NCBI GenBank assembly: GCA_965204545.1
Contig: CBDBFA010000003.1
Span: forward strand, 3,162,001 to 3,226,000
Direction: 5' to 3'
Source: JAABVD01 sp965204545
Lineage (GTDB): Bacteria; Verrucomicrobiota; Verrucomicrobiia; Opitutales; UBA2995
DNA: 64,000 nt
The translations under genes were made by a program, and so were the position numbers. Within the stretch, counting starts at the first letter, position 1, and the number at the start of each line of letters is the position of its first letter. Positions 43,383 through 52,546 of this stretch are shown here, in pieces. The notes beneath the pieces were generated by a model. The model was not told the origin of the DNA and made no database searches. It worked only from the letters and a program-made list of their open reading frames with translations.

Positions 43383-45272
43383 CTAAAGTTGGGTGAGGCC
43401 GTGGCCCACTTTTTCGAAAAAACGCTTCAGGATGGGTTGGGCGATGGGAACAGCCGTATCCCCTCCATGGAACATGCCCGGCACCTGTCCCTCAACAACC
43501 ACGGCAACGGCTATTTCGGGATCATTTATCGGAGCAAAACAGATGGCCCAGGCCAAATGGATGTTGCCCTCGGGGGTTGAAACCTCGGAAGTTCCCGTTT
43601 TTGCGGCGATGCGAACTCCCGGAACTCTAATCAGAGAGGCGGTTCCGTTTGTGGCGGCAGCTTCCATACCATCCAGAAGTTTCCGGTAGTTTCCGGCACC
43701 CAAATTCAAATCGTTGCGACTCGGTTTGGCCTGACGGAATGGGTCGTATAGGACGGTGGGTTCAAATTTGGTTTCGCCACGGGCCAGGGCAGCGGTGAAG
43801 CAAGCCATCTGCAAGGGGGTTATTCTGATAAATCCCTGTCCTATAGCCAAGTGTGCCGTGTTGCCGGGATACCATCTCTCCCCACGGTTTTCCACTTTCC
43901 ATTCCCTACTGGGAACAATCATTTTGTCCGTTTCGTAGGGCAGTTCTATCCCGGTCGGCTCATGCAGGGAGAAAAGGCGGGCTTCAGCGCTGATTTGATC
44001 GACTCCGATTTTCTGGCTGAAGTGAAAAAAGAAGACATTGCAGCTCATGCGAATGGCTTCGTGGAGATCCACCGTTCCGTGTCCGGTCGACTTCCAGCAT
44101 TTGAACAGTTGGTTGCCCACATAGTAACTGCCGCCACAATAGGTTTGTGAGTTTTGGTCCAACACCCCGTTACGAAGGCCGGCCATGGCCGTTATCAATT
44201 TGAAGGTGGACCCCGGAGCATATAGCCCCTGCAACGCCCGGTTGCTCCAGGCGCCCCGGTCGAATATATCTTGGGCTATACTTACGGGAATGAACGGACT
44301 CAGGTCGTTCAGATCATAGGAGGGCTTGCTGGCCATTACCAAAAGATCTCCCCGCTTGACGTCCAGAGCGACAACCGCTCCCACCTGTTTACCCAATCCT
44401 ATCTCGGCAATATCCTGAAGTTCAGCGTCAATGGTAATTCGGACATCTTTTCCTTGGACTGGATTTGTTTGCGTTTTGGGTTCGAATTGGAATCCCGAGG
44501 GATCGACCACCCAGATCTGTAATCCACTTTCACCACTCAGGTGACGGTCCATTGCTTTTTCAATTCCGGTTTTGCCTTCGTAGTTGCGGGCCTTGAAAGT
44601 AACCAGATCACTCCCCGGTAGATCCTCTTCCTGCAATTCCTCGGTTGTGCCCACGTAACCGATGAGGTGGTTGGCCAGTGACCCGTAGGGATAGTAGCGG
44701 GCATTTGAAGTATATATCTGGATGGGGGAATGAACGGGAATCTGTTCCAGGAGCAAGGCGTATTCGTGGGGGTGCATGTCCTGAATCAAGGGAAAGGGCA
44801 GGAGAAGCTGTTGGCCAAAATGCTTTTCGATCGCCTTGGAATCTACTTCCGGTCGGCGTCCGATGGCAGTCTCCACCAGATCGATGTATCGCTGAACCAC
44901 GTTGGAACGCGCTTCGATTTGGATGTAGTAACTGCTGGGCGGTTTGCGCTCCTCATCCTCCTCATAAGCCCTTCTCAAATTTCTGAATTCTTCGCGAAAT
45001 TCCGGTCTCAGCTCGTTCAGGAAGACGACGGCGGAGTAGCGGGGCCTGTTGCCCACCAAAAGGCGGTCATCCCGGTCGTAAATATTCCCCCGGGGCCCTG
45101 GAACAATAATCCGGCGCAAATTCTGGCGCTCCTCGCGTTCCGCGTATTCCGAATACAGGTAAATTTGCCGATAGGCCAAACCGAGGGACAAAACGGCCAG
45201 GTTTATGAGGAGGATGTAAGTGACCACCCGCAATCGCGGATGGTAATTCCTGATGGTTTCCGCCACTCTCAT
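43383..45272 (-). CDS. mrdA: Penicillin-binding protein 2 (rod elongation transpeptidase)
   Basis: A 629-residue class B transpeptidase that crosslinks peptidoglycan during cylindrical growth. One N-terminal membrane anchor (VVTYILLINLAVLSLGLAYRQ) is followed by the PBP dimer domain and the transpeptidase domain. Active-site motifs are STFK (YAPGSTFKLITAMAGL), SCN (IRMSCNVFFFHF) and KTG (AAKTGTSEV). It is last in the mreB-mreC-mreD-mrdA cluster and its ATG overlaps the mreD stop by four bases (ATGA). Confidence 0.96.
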   Translation of the reverse strand: MRVAETIRNYHPRLRVVTYILLINLAVLSLGLAYRQIYLYSEYAEREERQNLRRIIVPGPRGNIYDRDDRLLVGNRPRYSAVVFLNELRPEFREEFRNLRRAYEEDEERKPPSSYYIQIEARSNVVQRYIDLVETAIGRRPEVDSKAIEKHFGQQLLLPFPLIQDMHPHEYALLLEQIPVHSPIQIYTSNARYYPYGSLANHLIGYVGTTEELQEEDLPGSDLVTFKARNYEGKTGIEKAMDRHLSGESGLQIWVVDPSGFQFEPKTQTNPVQGKDVRITIDAELQDIAEIGLGKQVGAVVALDVKRGDLLVMASKPSYDLNDLSPFIPVSIAQDIFDRGAWSNRALQGLYAPGSTFKLITAMAGLRNGVLDQNSQTYCGGSYYVGNQLFKCWKSTGHGTVDLHEAIRMSCNVFFFHFSQKIGVDQISAEARLFSLHEPTGIELPYETDKMIVPSREWKVENRGERWYPGNTAHLAIGQGFIRITPLQMACFTAALARGETKFEPTVLYDPFRQAKPSRNDLNLGAGNYRKLLDGMEAAATNGTASLIRVPGVRIAAKTGTSEVSTPEGNIHLAWAICFAPINDPEIAVAVVVEGQVPGMFHGGDTAVPIAQPILKRFFEKVGHGLTQL

Positions 45273-45808
45273 TTTGCCGGGAGGGACAGGCTATCCACAT
45301 CGATGCGAAAAAATTGCAGAACCGATTTCTGCTGGGCCACTATCCATCCGGACAGGAGGGCCAGAAAGAGTTGGGAGAAGGCCAATTGGACAATGGTCAG
45401 GGACATGACAGGCAGGGTCAGGGGCGAAAGGGTTGCCGCCAGCACCGTGTAATACAGGTAGAGACCCAAGTTGACCAGCAAAATCAAGCCGCACTGAACG
45501 CCTTTTTTGGTAAAGCTGATACGGCCGCGGATTTGATAAACGGTGACGAAGGCGATAAGGGAGGGCACCAAGCTGGTCCCCAGGGCCCAGGATTCTCCCG
45601 CGTCGTAGAGGAGCGAAAAGAGCAGGGTTGCGGTCAGGCCATGACCAAAGGGGAAGAAGAGGGCTGGAAATGTTATGAAACTTGCGTTGATGAACAGGAA
45701 TAGAGAAAGGGAAGACAGGGTGTAGTTGAGCTGGGACAGCAAGGCCAGGTAGAATAGGTGCAGGACCAGCAGGATGAGCCAGAGGTAGGATTCCGCGGTC
45801 CTTTCCAT
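45269..45808 (-). CDS. mreD: Rod shape-determining protein MreD
   Basis: A 179-residue hydrophobic protein with five or six membrane helices, as usual for MreD, a membrane partner of MreC in the elongasome. The sequence is poorly conserved, but the position between mreC (4-base gap) and mrdA (4-base overlap), length and FALLYDAGESWALGTSLVPSLIAFV-like region, where LLYD is typical, support it. Confidence 0.9.
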   Translation of the reverse strand: MERTAESYLWLILLVLHLFYLALLSQLNYTLSSLSLFLFINASFITFPALFFPFGHGLTATLLFSLLYDAGESWALGTSLVPSLIAFVTVYQIRGRISFTKKGVQCGLILLVNLGLYLYYTVLAATLSPLTLPVMSLTIVQLAFSQLFLALLSGWIVAQQKSVLQFFRIDVDSLSLPAK

Positions 45809-45812
45809 GACG

Positions 45813-46637
45813 TCAATCCACTAGTTTAAGGACGGCGACTTCCCGCAAGATATGGAGATCGGGATCCAAATCCACCCTGCCGCTTTGAAAGAGGCCATCG
45901 CTGGATGCTTGTAGTGAGTGAACCCAGCCAATGGTCAATCCAGCCGGAAATACCCCCCCAAAACCCGATGTTATCAAGCGCCGGGGCTGATCTTCTTCAA
46001 TCTGAATGTCGGTGGGTACATTGGAAACACTGCCACTAGGTTGACTGAACGGTCCCGCAACAGCTCCCTGGTAGAGCACGGGTCGCTCATCTCCCTCGAA
46101 AACCGCGGCCAAGCGTATATTGGGCGAGGTAATCAAATCGATGATGGAGGTGTTAAAATGGACACTTCTCACTTTGCCCACAACACCGCGCGAGAAAATG
46201 ACCGGGGCGCCTTCCGGAATTTCAAAATTTCTGCCCTTCCGAACGGTAATTTGTTGCCACCATGCATTTATGTCCCTTCGGGCGATACGGGAAACTTCCG
46301 CCTTGTATTCCGGGAGGGAGGGCAGTTGGAAAAGGGACTCGAGCCGCCGGATTTGAGCTTCCAGGGCTTCATTTTCCTGCAATCGATAACGGTAGGATGC
46401 CCTGAGCCGGGCCATATCGAGGTTTTCCTCGATCATTTCCTGCTTGGATTTCATTCGAAATGTCCAGAAATCCTGAACGTCTCGGACGAAGGAGCCCGCT
46501 ATCCAGGCGGGCGCCTGCAACTCGTAAAAGAATCCCTGGCCGAATTGCTTGACGATGGGAGGCAGGACCACCCAAAGCAAAAGAACTACAGCGAGGGCGA
46601 TAAGCGGTTTGTAATTTTGATTGCGATCCTTGGGCAA
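45813..46637 (-). CDS. mreC: Rod shape-determining protein MreC
   Basis: A 274-residue bitopic periplasmic scaffold of the elongasome. One N-terminal membrane helix (PLIALAVVLLLWVVLPPIV), a coiled coil (about 65-95, ARLRASYRYRLQENEALEAQIRRLESL, read in two parts) and the beta-rich MreC core (GVVGKVRSVHFNTSIIDLITSPN) are visible. The start is TTG 46637; no better codon is in frame. It is 33 bases downstream of mreB's stop. Confidence 0.92.
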   Translation of the reverse strand: MPKDRNQNYKPLIALAVVLLLWVVLPPIVKQFGQGFFYELQAPAWIAGSFVRDVQDFWTFRMKSKQEMIEENLDMARLRASYRYRLQENEALEAQIRRLESLFQLPSLPEYKAEVSRIARRDINAWWQQITVRKGRNFEIPEGAPVIFSRGVVGKVRSVHFNTSIIDLITSPNIRLAAVFEGDERPVLYQGAVAGPFSQPSGSVSNVPTDIQIEEDQPRRLITSGFGGVFPAGLTIGWVHSLQASSDGLFQSGRVDLDPDLHILREVAVLKLVD

Positions 46638-46670
46638 GGGATGAATCGGATGGCAATTTTATGGATTCCC

Positions 46671-47696
46671 CTAACTGGAAAATTCCCCGAGGAGGGTACT
46701 GAGATCTTCGAGAACAGCCCCGGTGCCATAGGCCACCGCACTCAGCGGATCATCGGCAATGATGACCGGCAAACCGGTGGCTTCCCTGAGAAGAAGATCC
46801 ATGTTTTTCACCAAGGCGCAACCGCCGGCCAGCACCAGTCCGCGATCGACCAGATCTGCCGAAAGTTCCGGGGGACAACGTTCCAAAGCGTAGCGCACCA
46901 TATCCACGATGGTGTGAATGGTGTCGGACATCGCCTCCCGTATTTCTTCGGATGTAATGCTCAGAGTTTTGGGCAACCCGGCCACGGAATCGCGCCCCTT
47001 GATTTCCATGGTGAGTTCTTCCTTTATGGGAGCGGCCGAACCGATTTTCATCTTTATATCCTCGGCGGTTCTTTCCCCTATGAGGAGATTGTAGGCCCGC
47101 TTGATGTAATTGATGATGGCGGCATCCATTTCGTCACCGCCGACCCGGATGCTGTTCGAGTAGACGATGCCGGCCAGGGATATGATTGCCACTTCGGAGG
47201 TTCCGCCGCCTATATCCAGGATCATGTTGGCGGCAGGCTCATCGATAGGCAGGCCGACTCCAATCGCCGCAGCCATGGGCTCATCCAACAAATAAACGTA
47301 GCGGGCTCCCGCATGGATGGCTGACTCCTTCACCGCGCGGCGTTCCACTTCCGTTATACCGGAGGACACTGCCATGACGACGCGCGGAGCCACCAGCATG
47401 CTCATGTTGGTGTGCACTTTGCGAATAAAGTAGCGCAGCATGGCCTCGGTTATTTCGAAGTCTGCAATTACACCGTCCTTCATGGGTCGCAAGGCAGTGA
47501 TATTGCCGGGTGTCCTCCCCAGCATTCGTTTTGCTTCCAAACCTACGGCGTGTACTTTGCTGGTTCCGGTATGAATGGCCACCACACTAGGCTCCCGCAG
47601 GACGATTCCTTTATCTTTGGCGAAAACCAGGGTATTTGCCGTACCCAAATCGATCCCGATATCGCTTGAAAGGAATCCAAACAATCGTCCTGCCAT
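46671..47696 (-). CDS. mreB: Rod shape-determining actin-like MreB
   Basis: A 341-residue bacterial actin that organises lateral wall synthesis. Phosphate-1 motif is IGIDLGTANTLVF-like (DIGIDLGTANTLVFAKDKGIV), phosphate-2 is ILDIGGGTSEVAIISL, and the adenosine motif is GLVLAGGCALVKNMD. Length is normal. First gene of the operon with mreC, mreD and mrdA, so this organism probably has, or had, a rod phase. The tatA gene lies 93 bases upstream on the same strand. Confidence 0.97.
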   Translation of the reverse strand: MAGRLFGFLSSDIGIDLGTANTLVFAKDKGIVLREPSVVAIHTGTSKVHAVGLEAKRMLGRTPGNITALRPMKDGVIADFEITEAMLRYFIRKVHTNMSMLVAPRVVMAVSSGITEVERRAVKESAIHAGARYVYLLDEPMAAAIGVGLPIDEPAANMILDIGGGTSEVAIISLAGIVYSNSIRVGGDEMDAAIINYIKRAYNLLIGERTAEDIKMKIGSAAPIKEELTMEIKGRDSVAGLPKTLSITSEEIREAMSDTIHTIVDMVRYALERCPPELSADLVDRGLVLAGGCALVKNMDLLLREATGLPVIIADDPLSAVAYGTGAVLEDLSTLLGEFSS

Positions 47697-47789
47697 AATC
47701 GTTAATTAGTTCGGGGTCAGAAATCAGTTGGGGCGAGAAGTACCGGGCTTAGTGCTTCATTTAAAAAAGTCGTCACCCCGGGAAGTCAA

Positions 47790-48065
47790 TTAATTATCCG
47801 AATTCATGGAATTCGGGGGAGTCTTGGATGGCGGTTGCGATCCCTTCTTTTGGGTCTCAACGGGTTCCTCTTCCATGGCGGACCGGATATCCTGCTCAAC
47901 CTCCCTGGTGGCCTTTTTGAATTCCCGCATGGCTTTTCCCATGCCGCGGGCAAGTTCAGGAAGTTTCTTGGCTCCAAAAAGCAGGAGAATGACGAAGACG
48001 ATTACAAATATTTCCAAAGGCCCTAATTGTTGGAAAATGCCGAAGATGTGGGTAGTTGGTATCAT
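47790..48065 (-). CDS. tatA: Twin-arginine translocase subunit TatA/TatE
   Basis: A 91-residue pore-forming component of the Tat system. One N-terminal membrane helix (PLEIFVIVFVILLLFGAKKLPELARGMGKAMREFKKA) contains the FGxxKLPELARGxGK signature, followed by an amphipathic helix and a Pro/Lys/Ser-rich tail. Tat cargo proteins occur in this window (8052 and 61803). tatC and tatB are not seen. Confidence 0.95.
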   Translation of the reverse strand: MIPTTHIFGIFQQLGPLEIFVIVFVILLLFGAKKLPELARGMGKAMREFKKATREVEQDIRSAMEEEPVETQKKGSQPPSKTPPNSMNSDN

Positions 48066-48212
48066 GATATTTTAGAGAAAGGACCATTAATGCCGAAGAC
48101 GGTTGGATTGTGCAAGTCAAGAGAGGCGATAAAGGGATCAATTATTGGGCATCCCGCCGGGGGTGGGATGGGAAAGGTTTTTTGCGCTCGGACGAGCATT
48201 GACAATTGCGCA

Positions 48213-48566
48213 TCAGGGAGACGACTCGACCACCACTTCTTCTCCTGGAGCAGGGGAACCTCGGCGGATAACAACGCCCACGCTCCGACCGGTTCTCAAT
48301 CCGGTGGGTCTCAGTTGGGCGGTGAAATCGAGCTGAGGGGTTCGCGTGTAGAGAGGTTGGGAAAGTTGAGTATCCGCATCAAAGAGCCTGACCACTGCGG
48401 TGGCGGTGTCATTATCGACCAGGGTAACTGTTCCGACCACGAGGAAGGGGGAGGGCTCCACCCCATGATCCTCCCATTCACCGGAGGGCGGCAAGGTGGT
48501 TGCGCATCCACTCAGAAAAATCCCGGTTGCGGCCAGGGAGGGCAGCAACATCTGGAATGGTTTCAC
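48213..48566 (-). CDS. Small lipoprotein of unknown function
   Basis: A 117-residue predicted lipoprotein. GTG start at 48566 (or ATG six codons in), then a signal with lipobox FLSGC. The mature part is short and beta-rich (FLVVGTVTLVDNDTATAVVRLFD), ending RSVGVVIRRGSPAPGEEVVVESSP. This looks like a single small barrel or SH3-like fold; I know no family for certain. It lies about 150 bases upstream of tatA on the same strand. A CATCCC/GGGATG hairpin near 48150-48171 lies between them. Confidence 0.75.
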   Translation of the reverse strand: MKPFQMLLPSLAATGIFLSGCATTLPPSGEWEDHGVEPSPFLVVGTVTLVDNDTATAVVRLFDADTQLSQPLYTRTPQLDFTAQLRPTGLRTGRSVGVVIRRGSPAPGEEVVVESSP

Positions 48567-48804
48567 CTAGTGAGGTGTCCCATTAATATGTTTACACAAA
48601 CGGTAGACATTTTAGAGGAATGAATTGGCCTTCGAGATACTTGAATTCATGGAGGGATTAACCACAGAGGACACAGAGATTTGGAAATAAGTGCGTGTAT
48701 TTGCATCTTTTCCGGCTATTTCCCTCTTCCACCATCATTCCTAATTCCTAATTGGCGCCAACGGCGCCTTCTCTCTGTGGTGGATTATTTTAGGGACATG
48801 CGGG
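48567..48804. other. Intergenic gap with repeat modules
   Basis: No gene is seen. It contains TTAACCACAGAGGACACAG (near 48659), the AATTCC words with hairpin GGCGCC-AAC-GGCGCC (48737-48768), and TGGATTATTTTAGGGACA (near 48781), closely matching GTGAATTATTTTAGGGAC at 57786, where it also follows a stop codon, of the mrp gene. Confidence 0.6.
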
Positions 48805-50631
48805 CTAGGGTAGAGGGGCCCCCTGGTTTTTGGCAATTCCCAAGTTGGACTCGATGTGGTCGCCATCGAAGAATCCATACAACTGGCGGATTCGCGTCGG
48901 ATGCCTCATTTTCCTGAGAGCTTTGGCCTCTATTTGCCGAATGCGTTCGCGCGTGACGTTGAATTGACGGCCCACTTCTTCCAGGGTCCTGGAATAGCCG
49001 TCCACCAAACCAAAGCGCAAGGACAAGACCCGCCGCTCCCGTTCGGTAAGGCTGTCGAGCACGTCCACAATCTTTTCCCTCAGCAAACTGAAGGCGGTCA
49101 TGTCGTAGGGATTTTCCGCGCCTTTGTCTTCAATAAAATCCCCGAAATTTGTGTCATCATTGTCCCCCACCGGGCTTTGCAAGCTGATGGGTTGTTGGGC
49201 CATCTTCATGATGGCTTGGACGCGCTCCACGGGAAGTTGCATTTCCTCTGCGACTTCTTCCGCCGTCGGTTCGTGCCCCAGTTCCTGATACAGTTGTTTC
49301 TGCACCTGCATCACTTTGTTCAGGGTTTCGATCATATGGACCGGAATCCGGATCGTCCTGGCTTGGTCGGCTATGGAACGGGTAATGGCTTGCCGGATCC
49401 ACCAGGTGGCGTATGTGGAGAACTTGTAGCCGCGCCGGTATTCAAATTTTTCTACCGCCTTCATCAGGCCCATGTTTCCTTCCTGGATGAGGTCGAGGAA
49501 GGAGAGGCCTCGATTGGTATATTTTTTGGCGATGGATATGACCAATCGCAGGTTGGCTTCCACCATTTCGGTCTTGGCCCGGTGTGCCCTGCGCATTGCG
49601 ATCCTCACGTCGCGTACCAATTGGACCAATTCGCTCGGTTCTATGCGCATGTCCACCTTGAAGTTGTTCAATTCCAACTGCATGGCTTCCTTGATCCGGG
49701 GCGGTATTTTTTTGGTTTTGGAGCGCGCATCCAATTCAAGGAGGTGGTGGACCTCATCAATTCTTTTTATTTTCGGGGTGAGGTTTCTGAGAAACTCCTC
49801 GAATACTTTCAGCTTGAAACAGAATTTCTTGAAGTTGGTGGAAAGTTGCGCTTCGAAGTTTCGGAAACGGGTCCTGGCCCGTTTTGCCACGGTTGGATGG
49901 GTGGCTCTCAGGTGAGATTCCCAGGCTTTTTGGGCGAGCCTCTCCAAATTCTCCACCGTTTCGAGGAGATGGGGAAGCATCTTGAAATAGTTTTCCCGGC
50001 TATCGACTTTTTTATCGAGAACGACGCGGTCGAACCGTTCATCCCGATTGATGAGTCGACGGGCCAAATGGATGTGGAATTCACTGGTCATTCCGACTGA
50101 AAACAGAATGGATTGGGCCTTTTGCTCGGCCCGTTCAATACGCTTGGAAATTTCCACTTCCTGTTCCCGGGTGAGAAGCGGAACCTGGCCCATTTGCTTG
50201 AGGTACATTCGGACGGGATCGTCCAAAATATCGTACTGGGATGCCCGAACCTCCTCTTCCTCCTCTTCTTCCCGGCGCTGTTTGTAGGTATCTACTTCAC
50301 TGGAATCGATGATGTCGATATCGAGGTTTTCCAGAATCGCGATCACGTTCTCGATCTCCTCGGAACTGTCGATGGTATCCGGAAGCGCATCATTGATATC
50401 GGTAAAGGTGAGGAAGCCCTGCTCCTTGGAATGGCGGATCAACTGACGGATTTTGTCATTGATGAGTCTCCTCCGGCTGGCCGTATTTTTAGCGGATGCG
50501 TCTTTGGAGGCGTTCGCTTTCTTTTTCAGAGTCTTTTTGGTGGAAGACTGTTTGGCCTTTCCCAGGTTGGCTCTCTGCACTTTCACCTGGTTGTCTTTTG
50601 CGGGGGGTAGGGTGGTCGTTTTGGTGGGCAT
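48805..50631 (-). CDS. rpoD: RNA polymerase primary sigma factor (sigma-70)
   Basis: A 608-residue housekeeping sigma factor. The N-terminus is a Lys/Ala-rich extension before region 1.1. Region 1.2 is DPVRMYLKQMGQVPLLTREQEVEISKRIE; region 2 includes NLRLVISIAKKYTNRGLSFLDLIQEGN and YATWWIRQAITRSIADQART; region 3 has PTAEEVAEEMQLPVERV; region 4 ends with TLEEVGRQFNVTRERIRQIE, the -35 recognition helix. All regions are intact. It follows dnaG by 9 bases, a compact version of the macromolecular synthesis operon without rpsU. Confidence 0.97.
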   Translation of the reverse strand: MPTKTTTLPPAKDNQVKVQRANLGKAKQSSTKKTLKKKANASKDASAKNTASRRRLINDKIRQLIRHSKEQGFLTFTDINDALPDTIDSSEEIENVIAILENLDIDIIDSSEVDTYKQRREEEEEEEVRASQYDILDDPVRMYLKQMGQVPLLTREQEVEISKRIERAEQKAQSILFSVGMTSEFHIHLARRLINRDERFDRVVLDKKVDSRENYFKMLPHLLETVENLERLAQKAWESHLRATHPTVAKRARTRFRNFEAQLSTNFKKFCFKLKVFEEFLRNLTPKIKRIDEVHHLLELDARSKTKKIPPRIKEAMQLELNNFKVDMRIEPSELVQLVRDVRIAMRRAHRAKTEMVEANLRLVISIAKKYTNRGLSFLDLIQEGNMGLMKAVEKFEYRRGYKFSTYATWWIRQAITRSIADQARTIRIPVHMIETLNKVMQVQKQLYQELGHEPTAEEVAEEMQLPVERVQAIMKMAQQPISLQSPVGDNDDTNFGDFIEDKGAENPYDMTAFSLLREKIVDVLDSLTERERRVLSLRFGLVDGYSRTLEEVGRQFNVTRERIRQIEAKALRKMRHPTRIRQLYGFFDGDHIESNLGIAKNQGAPLP

Positions 50632-50640
50632 GGTGTCGAA

Positions 50641-52512
50641 TTACAAATCTATGGATTGAAGCAAATTTGGCGGATTGTTAATGGAACGCTTCAAGTCCCG
50701 TCTCTGTTTCATGATTTCAGTAATTTTATTGGAATTTTTCAGGTGGGCGGAATCGATTTGGATTTGGGTATCCAGGGATTTGATCTGAAGGCGAACATAG
50801 CGTTTGTAAAGCGAGATTACGGCTTCTTCCATTCCCCGAAGCAGATTTTCGCCCAAACGTTCTTTCGACCGAATTTCAAAGAAATAGTTCCTTTCTTTAT
50901 CCGTTTCCAGCAGTTCATCCATGCCGTGAACTCCGCGCCAGGAACCATTATCGACTTCCACCAGGATGCGTTTGAGGATTCTCCCGCTGGCTTGAGAATC
51001 ATCAATCCATTCATTATCAATAACTTGGCTCAGACTTTCCCCCAGATCCGGATACTCAAAAAGAGCCAAAACTAGATCTTCTTCCGCGTTTGTCAACTTT
51101 GAGTTTTTTTTATCCTTGGGCTGGTTTTTTGCCGGGTCATCCACTCTCCAGGGAGCGTTGGATCGAAATTCTTTGACCGAGAGGTAGTTTTTGAAATCGG
51201 TGGAAAGCGCGGCTTCCTCAATTCTCAGGAGGCGGGCAAGTTGGGCCAGGTACTCGACCCGCATGAGCTCCGATCCCAGGTTCGACAGAAGGGCAAAGGT
51301 AGCCTTGGCCGCTCGATTCTTATCCTGGGGAGTGGCCTGGGCCGGGTGGGGGAGCAGAACATCGATGGCAAACTGAAGGGCGGAAATGGCTCCCTCCTTC
51401 ACTTGGGAGGCAAAAGCATTTCCTGACTTGAGGATGACATCATCGGGATCCTCCCCTTCCTTCAAGGTGTAGAATAGGATGTCCAATCCCACGTTCCAGG
51501 CCATGGGAAGGGCCCTCAAGGCGGCCTTTTCTCCGGCCTCATCTCCATCGAACAGGAAAACGACTTCCTCGTTGAACCGTTTGAGGAGGAGGAGTTGGCT
51601 CTCTGTGATGGAAGTTCCCTGGGGAGCTACGGCGGGTAATCCGACCGTCCAGCATCGAATGGCATCGAGCTGGCCCTCGACCAGGATAAAGGGATTGGCC
51701 GGGGAGACTTCCTTTTTGCAATGGTGGAGTCCGAATAAGGTGCGGCTCTTGTTGAACAAAGGGGTCTCTGGGGAGTTGATGTATTTGGCTTCCCGCGACG
51801 GATCATCCCGAGGGGTGAGATCCAATTGACGTGCCGTGAAGGCTATGACCCGCTGGTTGGCGTGTTCGCGTATGGGAATCATCAGCCGGCCGCGAAAGCG
51901 GGGAAACAAGGCCGACTTGGCCCCGGCCTGTCTCGGGGAAAAGAATAGACCGCACTTTTCCAATGCCTCCCGGGAAAAATTCCTGCCCTGTAATTTCTCG
52001 TAAAGGGATGATTCGTCGGGAAGGGCCAACCCAATTTTATTTTGGCGGGCCACTTCGAGGGAAAACTTTCGTTCCCGTCGCCAATAGTTGCGGATCTTTA
52101 TTCCCTCCGGTGTATCGGCCAAAAAATTGCCGTGGTAATGGACCGTGGCAAAGTCGTGAATGTCGAGGATCTCTTTGCGGATGGAAGGTTTGAAACCTTT
52201 CGGGGCCGTCCCTTTTTCGTACTCGACCGGAATATTGTATCGCGCCGCCAGGGCTTCGACCGCCTCCTGGAAATTTAGCCTTTCCGTCAGTTGCACAAAC
52301 TTGAAGACATCCCCCGCTTCGCCGCTGCTGAAGCATTTGAAGATGTTTTTTTCCGGAAGCACGTAAAAGGAAGGGGTTTTTTCGTTGGTGAAAGGGCTGA
52401 GTCCCCGGAAATTGAGGCCCGACTTGCGCAATCCGACCACGGGAGAAACCACTTCGACGATATTTACCTTATGGCGGATATTTTCGATACTGGTTCGCGA
52501 AACAATGGGCAT
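50641..52512 (-). CDS. dnaG: DNA primase with degenerate zinc-ribbon
   Basis: The replication primase. I start at MPIVSRTSIENIRHKVNIVE (ATG 52512), giving 623 residues; the frame extends 183 bases upstream with non-native sequence. The TOPRIM core is intact (FILVEGQLDAIRCW, VVFLFDGDEAGEKAAL). The N-terminal zinc domain aligns with E. coli but its ligands are mostly gone: the CxxH pair reads SPFT (Ser39, Thr42) and the CxxC pair reads CFSS (Cys60, Ser63). Surrounding residues (NEKTPSF, the xFKCFSSGEAGDV loop) stay conserved, so the fold is kept while zinc binding is apparently lost. It lies between the TPR gene and rpoD. Confidence 0.95.
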   Translation of the reverse strand: MPIVSRTSIENIRHKVNIVEVVSPVVGLRKSGLNFRGLSPFTNEKTPSFYVLPEKNIFKCFSSGEAGDVFKFVQLTERLNFQEAVEALAARYNIPVEYEKGTAPKGFKPSIRKEILDIHDFATVHYHGNFLADTPEGIKIRNYWRRERKFSLEVARQNKIGLALPDESSLYEKLQGRNFSREALEKCGLFFSPRQAGAKSALFPRFRGRLMIPIREHANQRVIAFTARQLDLTPRDDPSREAKYINSPETPLFNKSRTLFGLHHCKKEVSPANPFILVEGQLDAIRCWTVGLPAVAPQGTSITESQLLLLKRFNEEVVFLFDGDEAGEKAALRALPMAWNVGLDILFYTLKEGEDPDDVILKSGNAFASQVKEGAISALQFAIDVLLPHPAQATPQDKNRAAKATFALLSNLGSELMRVEYLAQLARLLRIEEAALSTDFKNYLSVKEFRSNAPWRVDDPAKNQPKDKKNSKLTNAEEDLVLALFEYPDLGESLSQVIDNEWIDDSQASGRILKRILVEVDNGSWRGVHGMDELLETDKERNYFFEIRSKERLGENLLRGMEEAVISLYKRYVRLQIKSLDTQIQIDSAHLKNSNKITEIMKQRRDLKRSINNPPNLLQSIDL

Positions 52513-52546
52513 GAGGAAGAGAAGGGAGTTGGAGGGGGGGAGCCGA

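Noticed and set aside
45918..47324. 468-residue frame antisense to mreC and mreB
   Set aside because: mreB and mreC are certain; the antisense frame spans two genes and has no recognisable domain.
48856..50100. 414-residue frame antisense to rpoD
   Set aside because: rpoD is certain; Phe/His-rich shadow composition.
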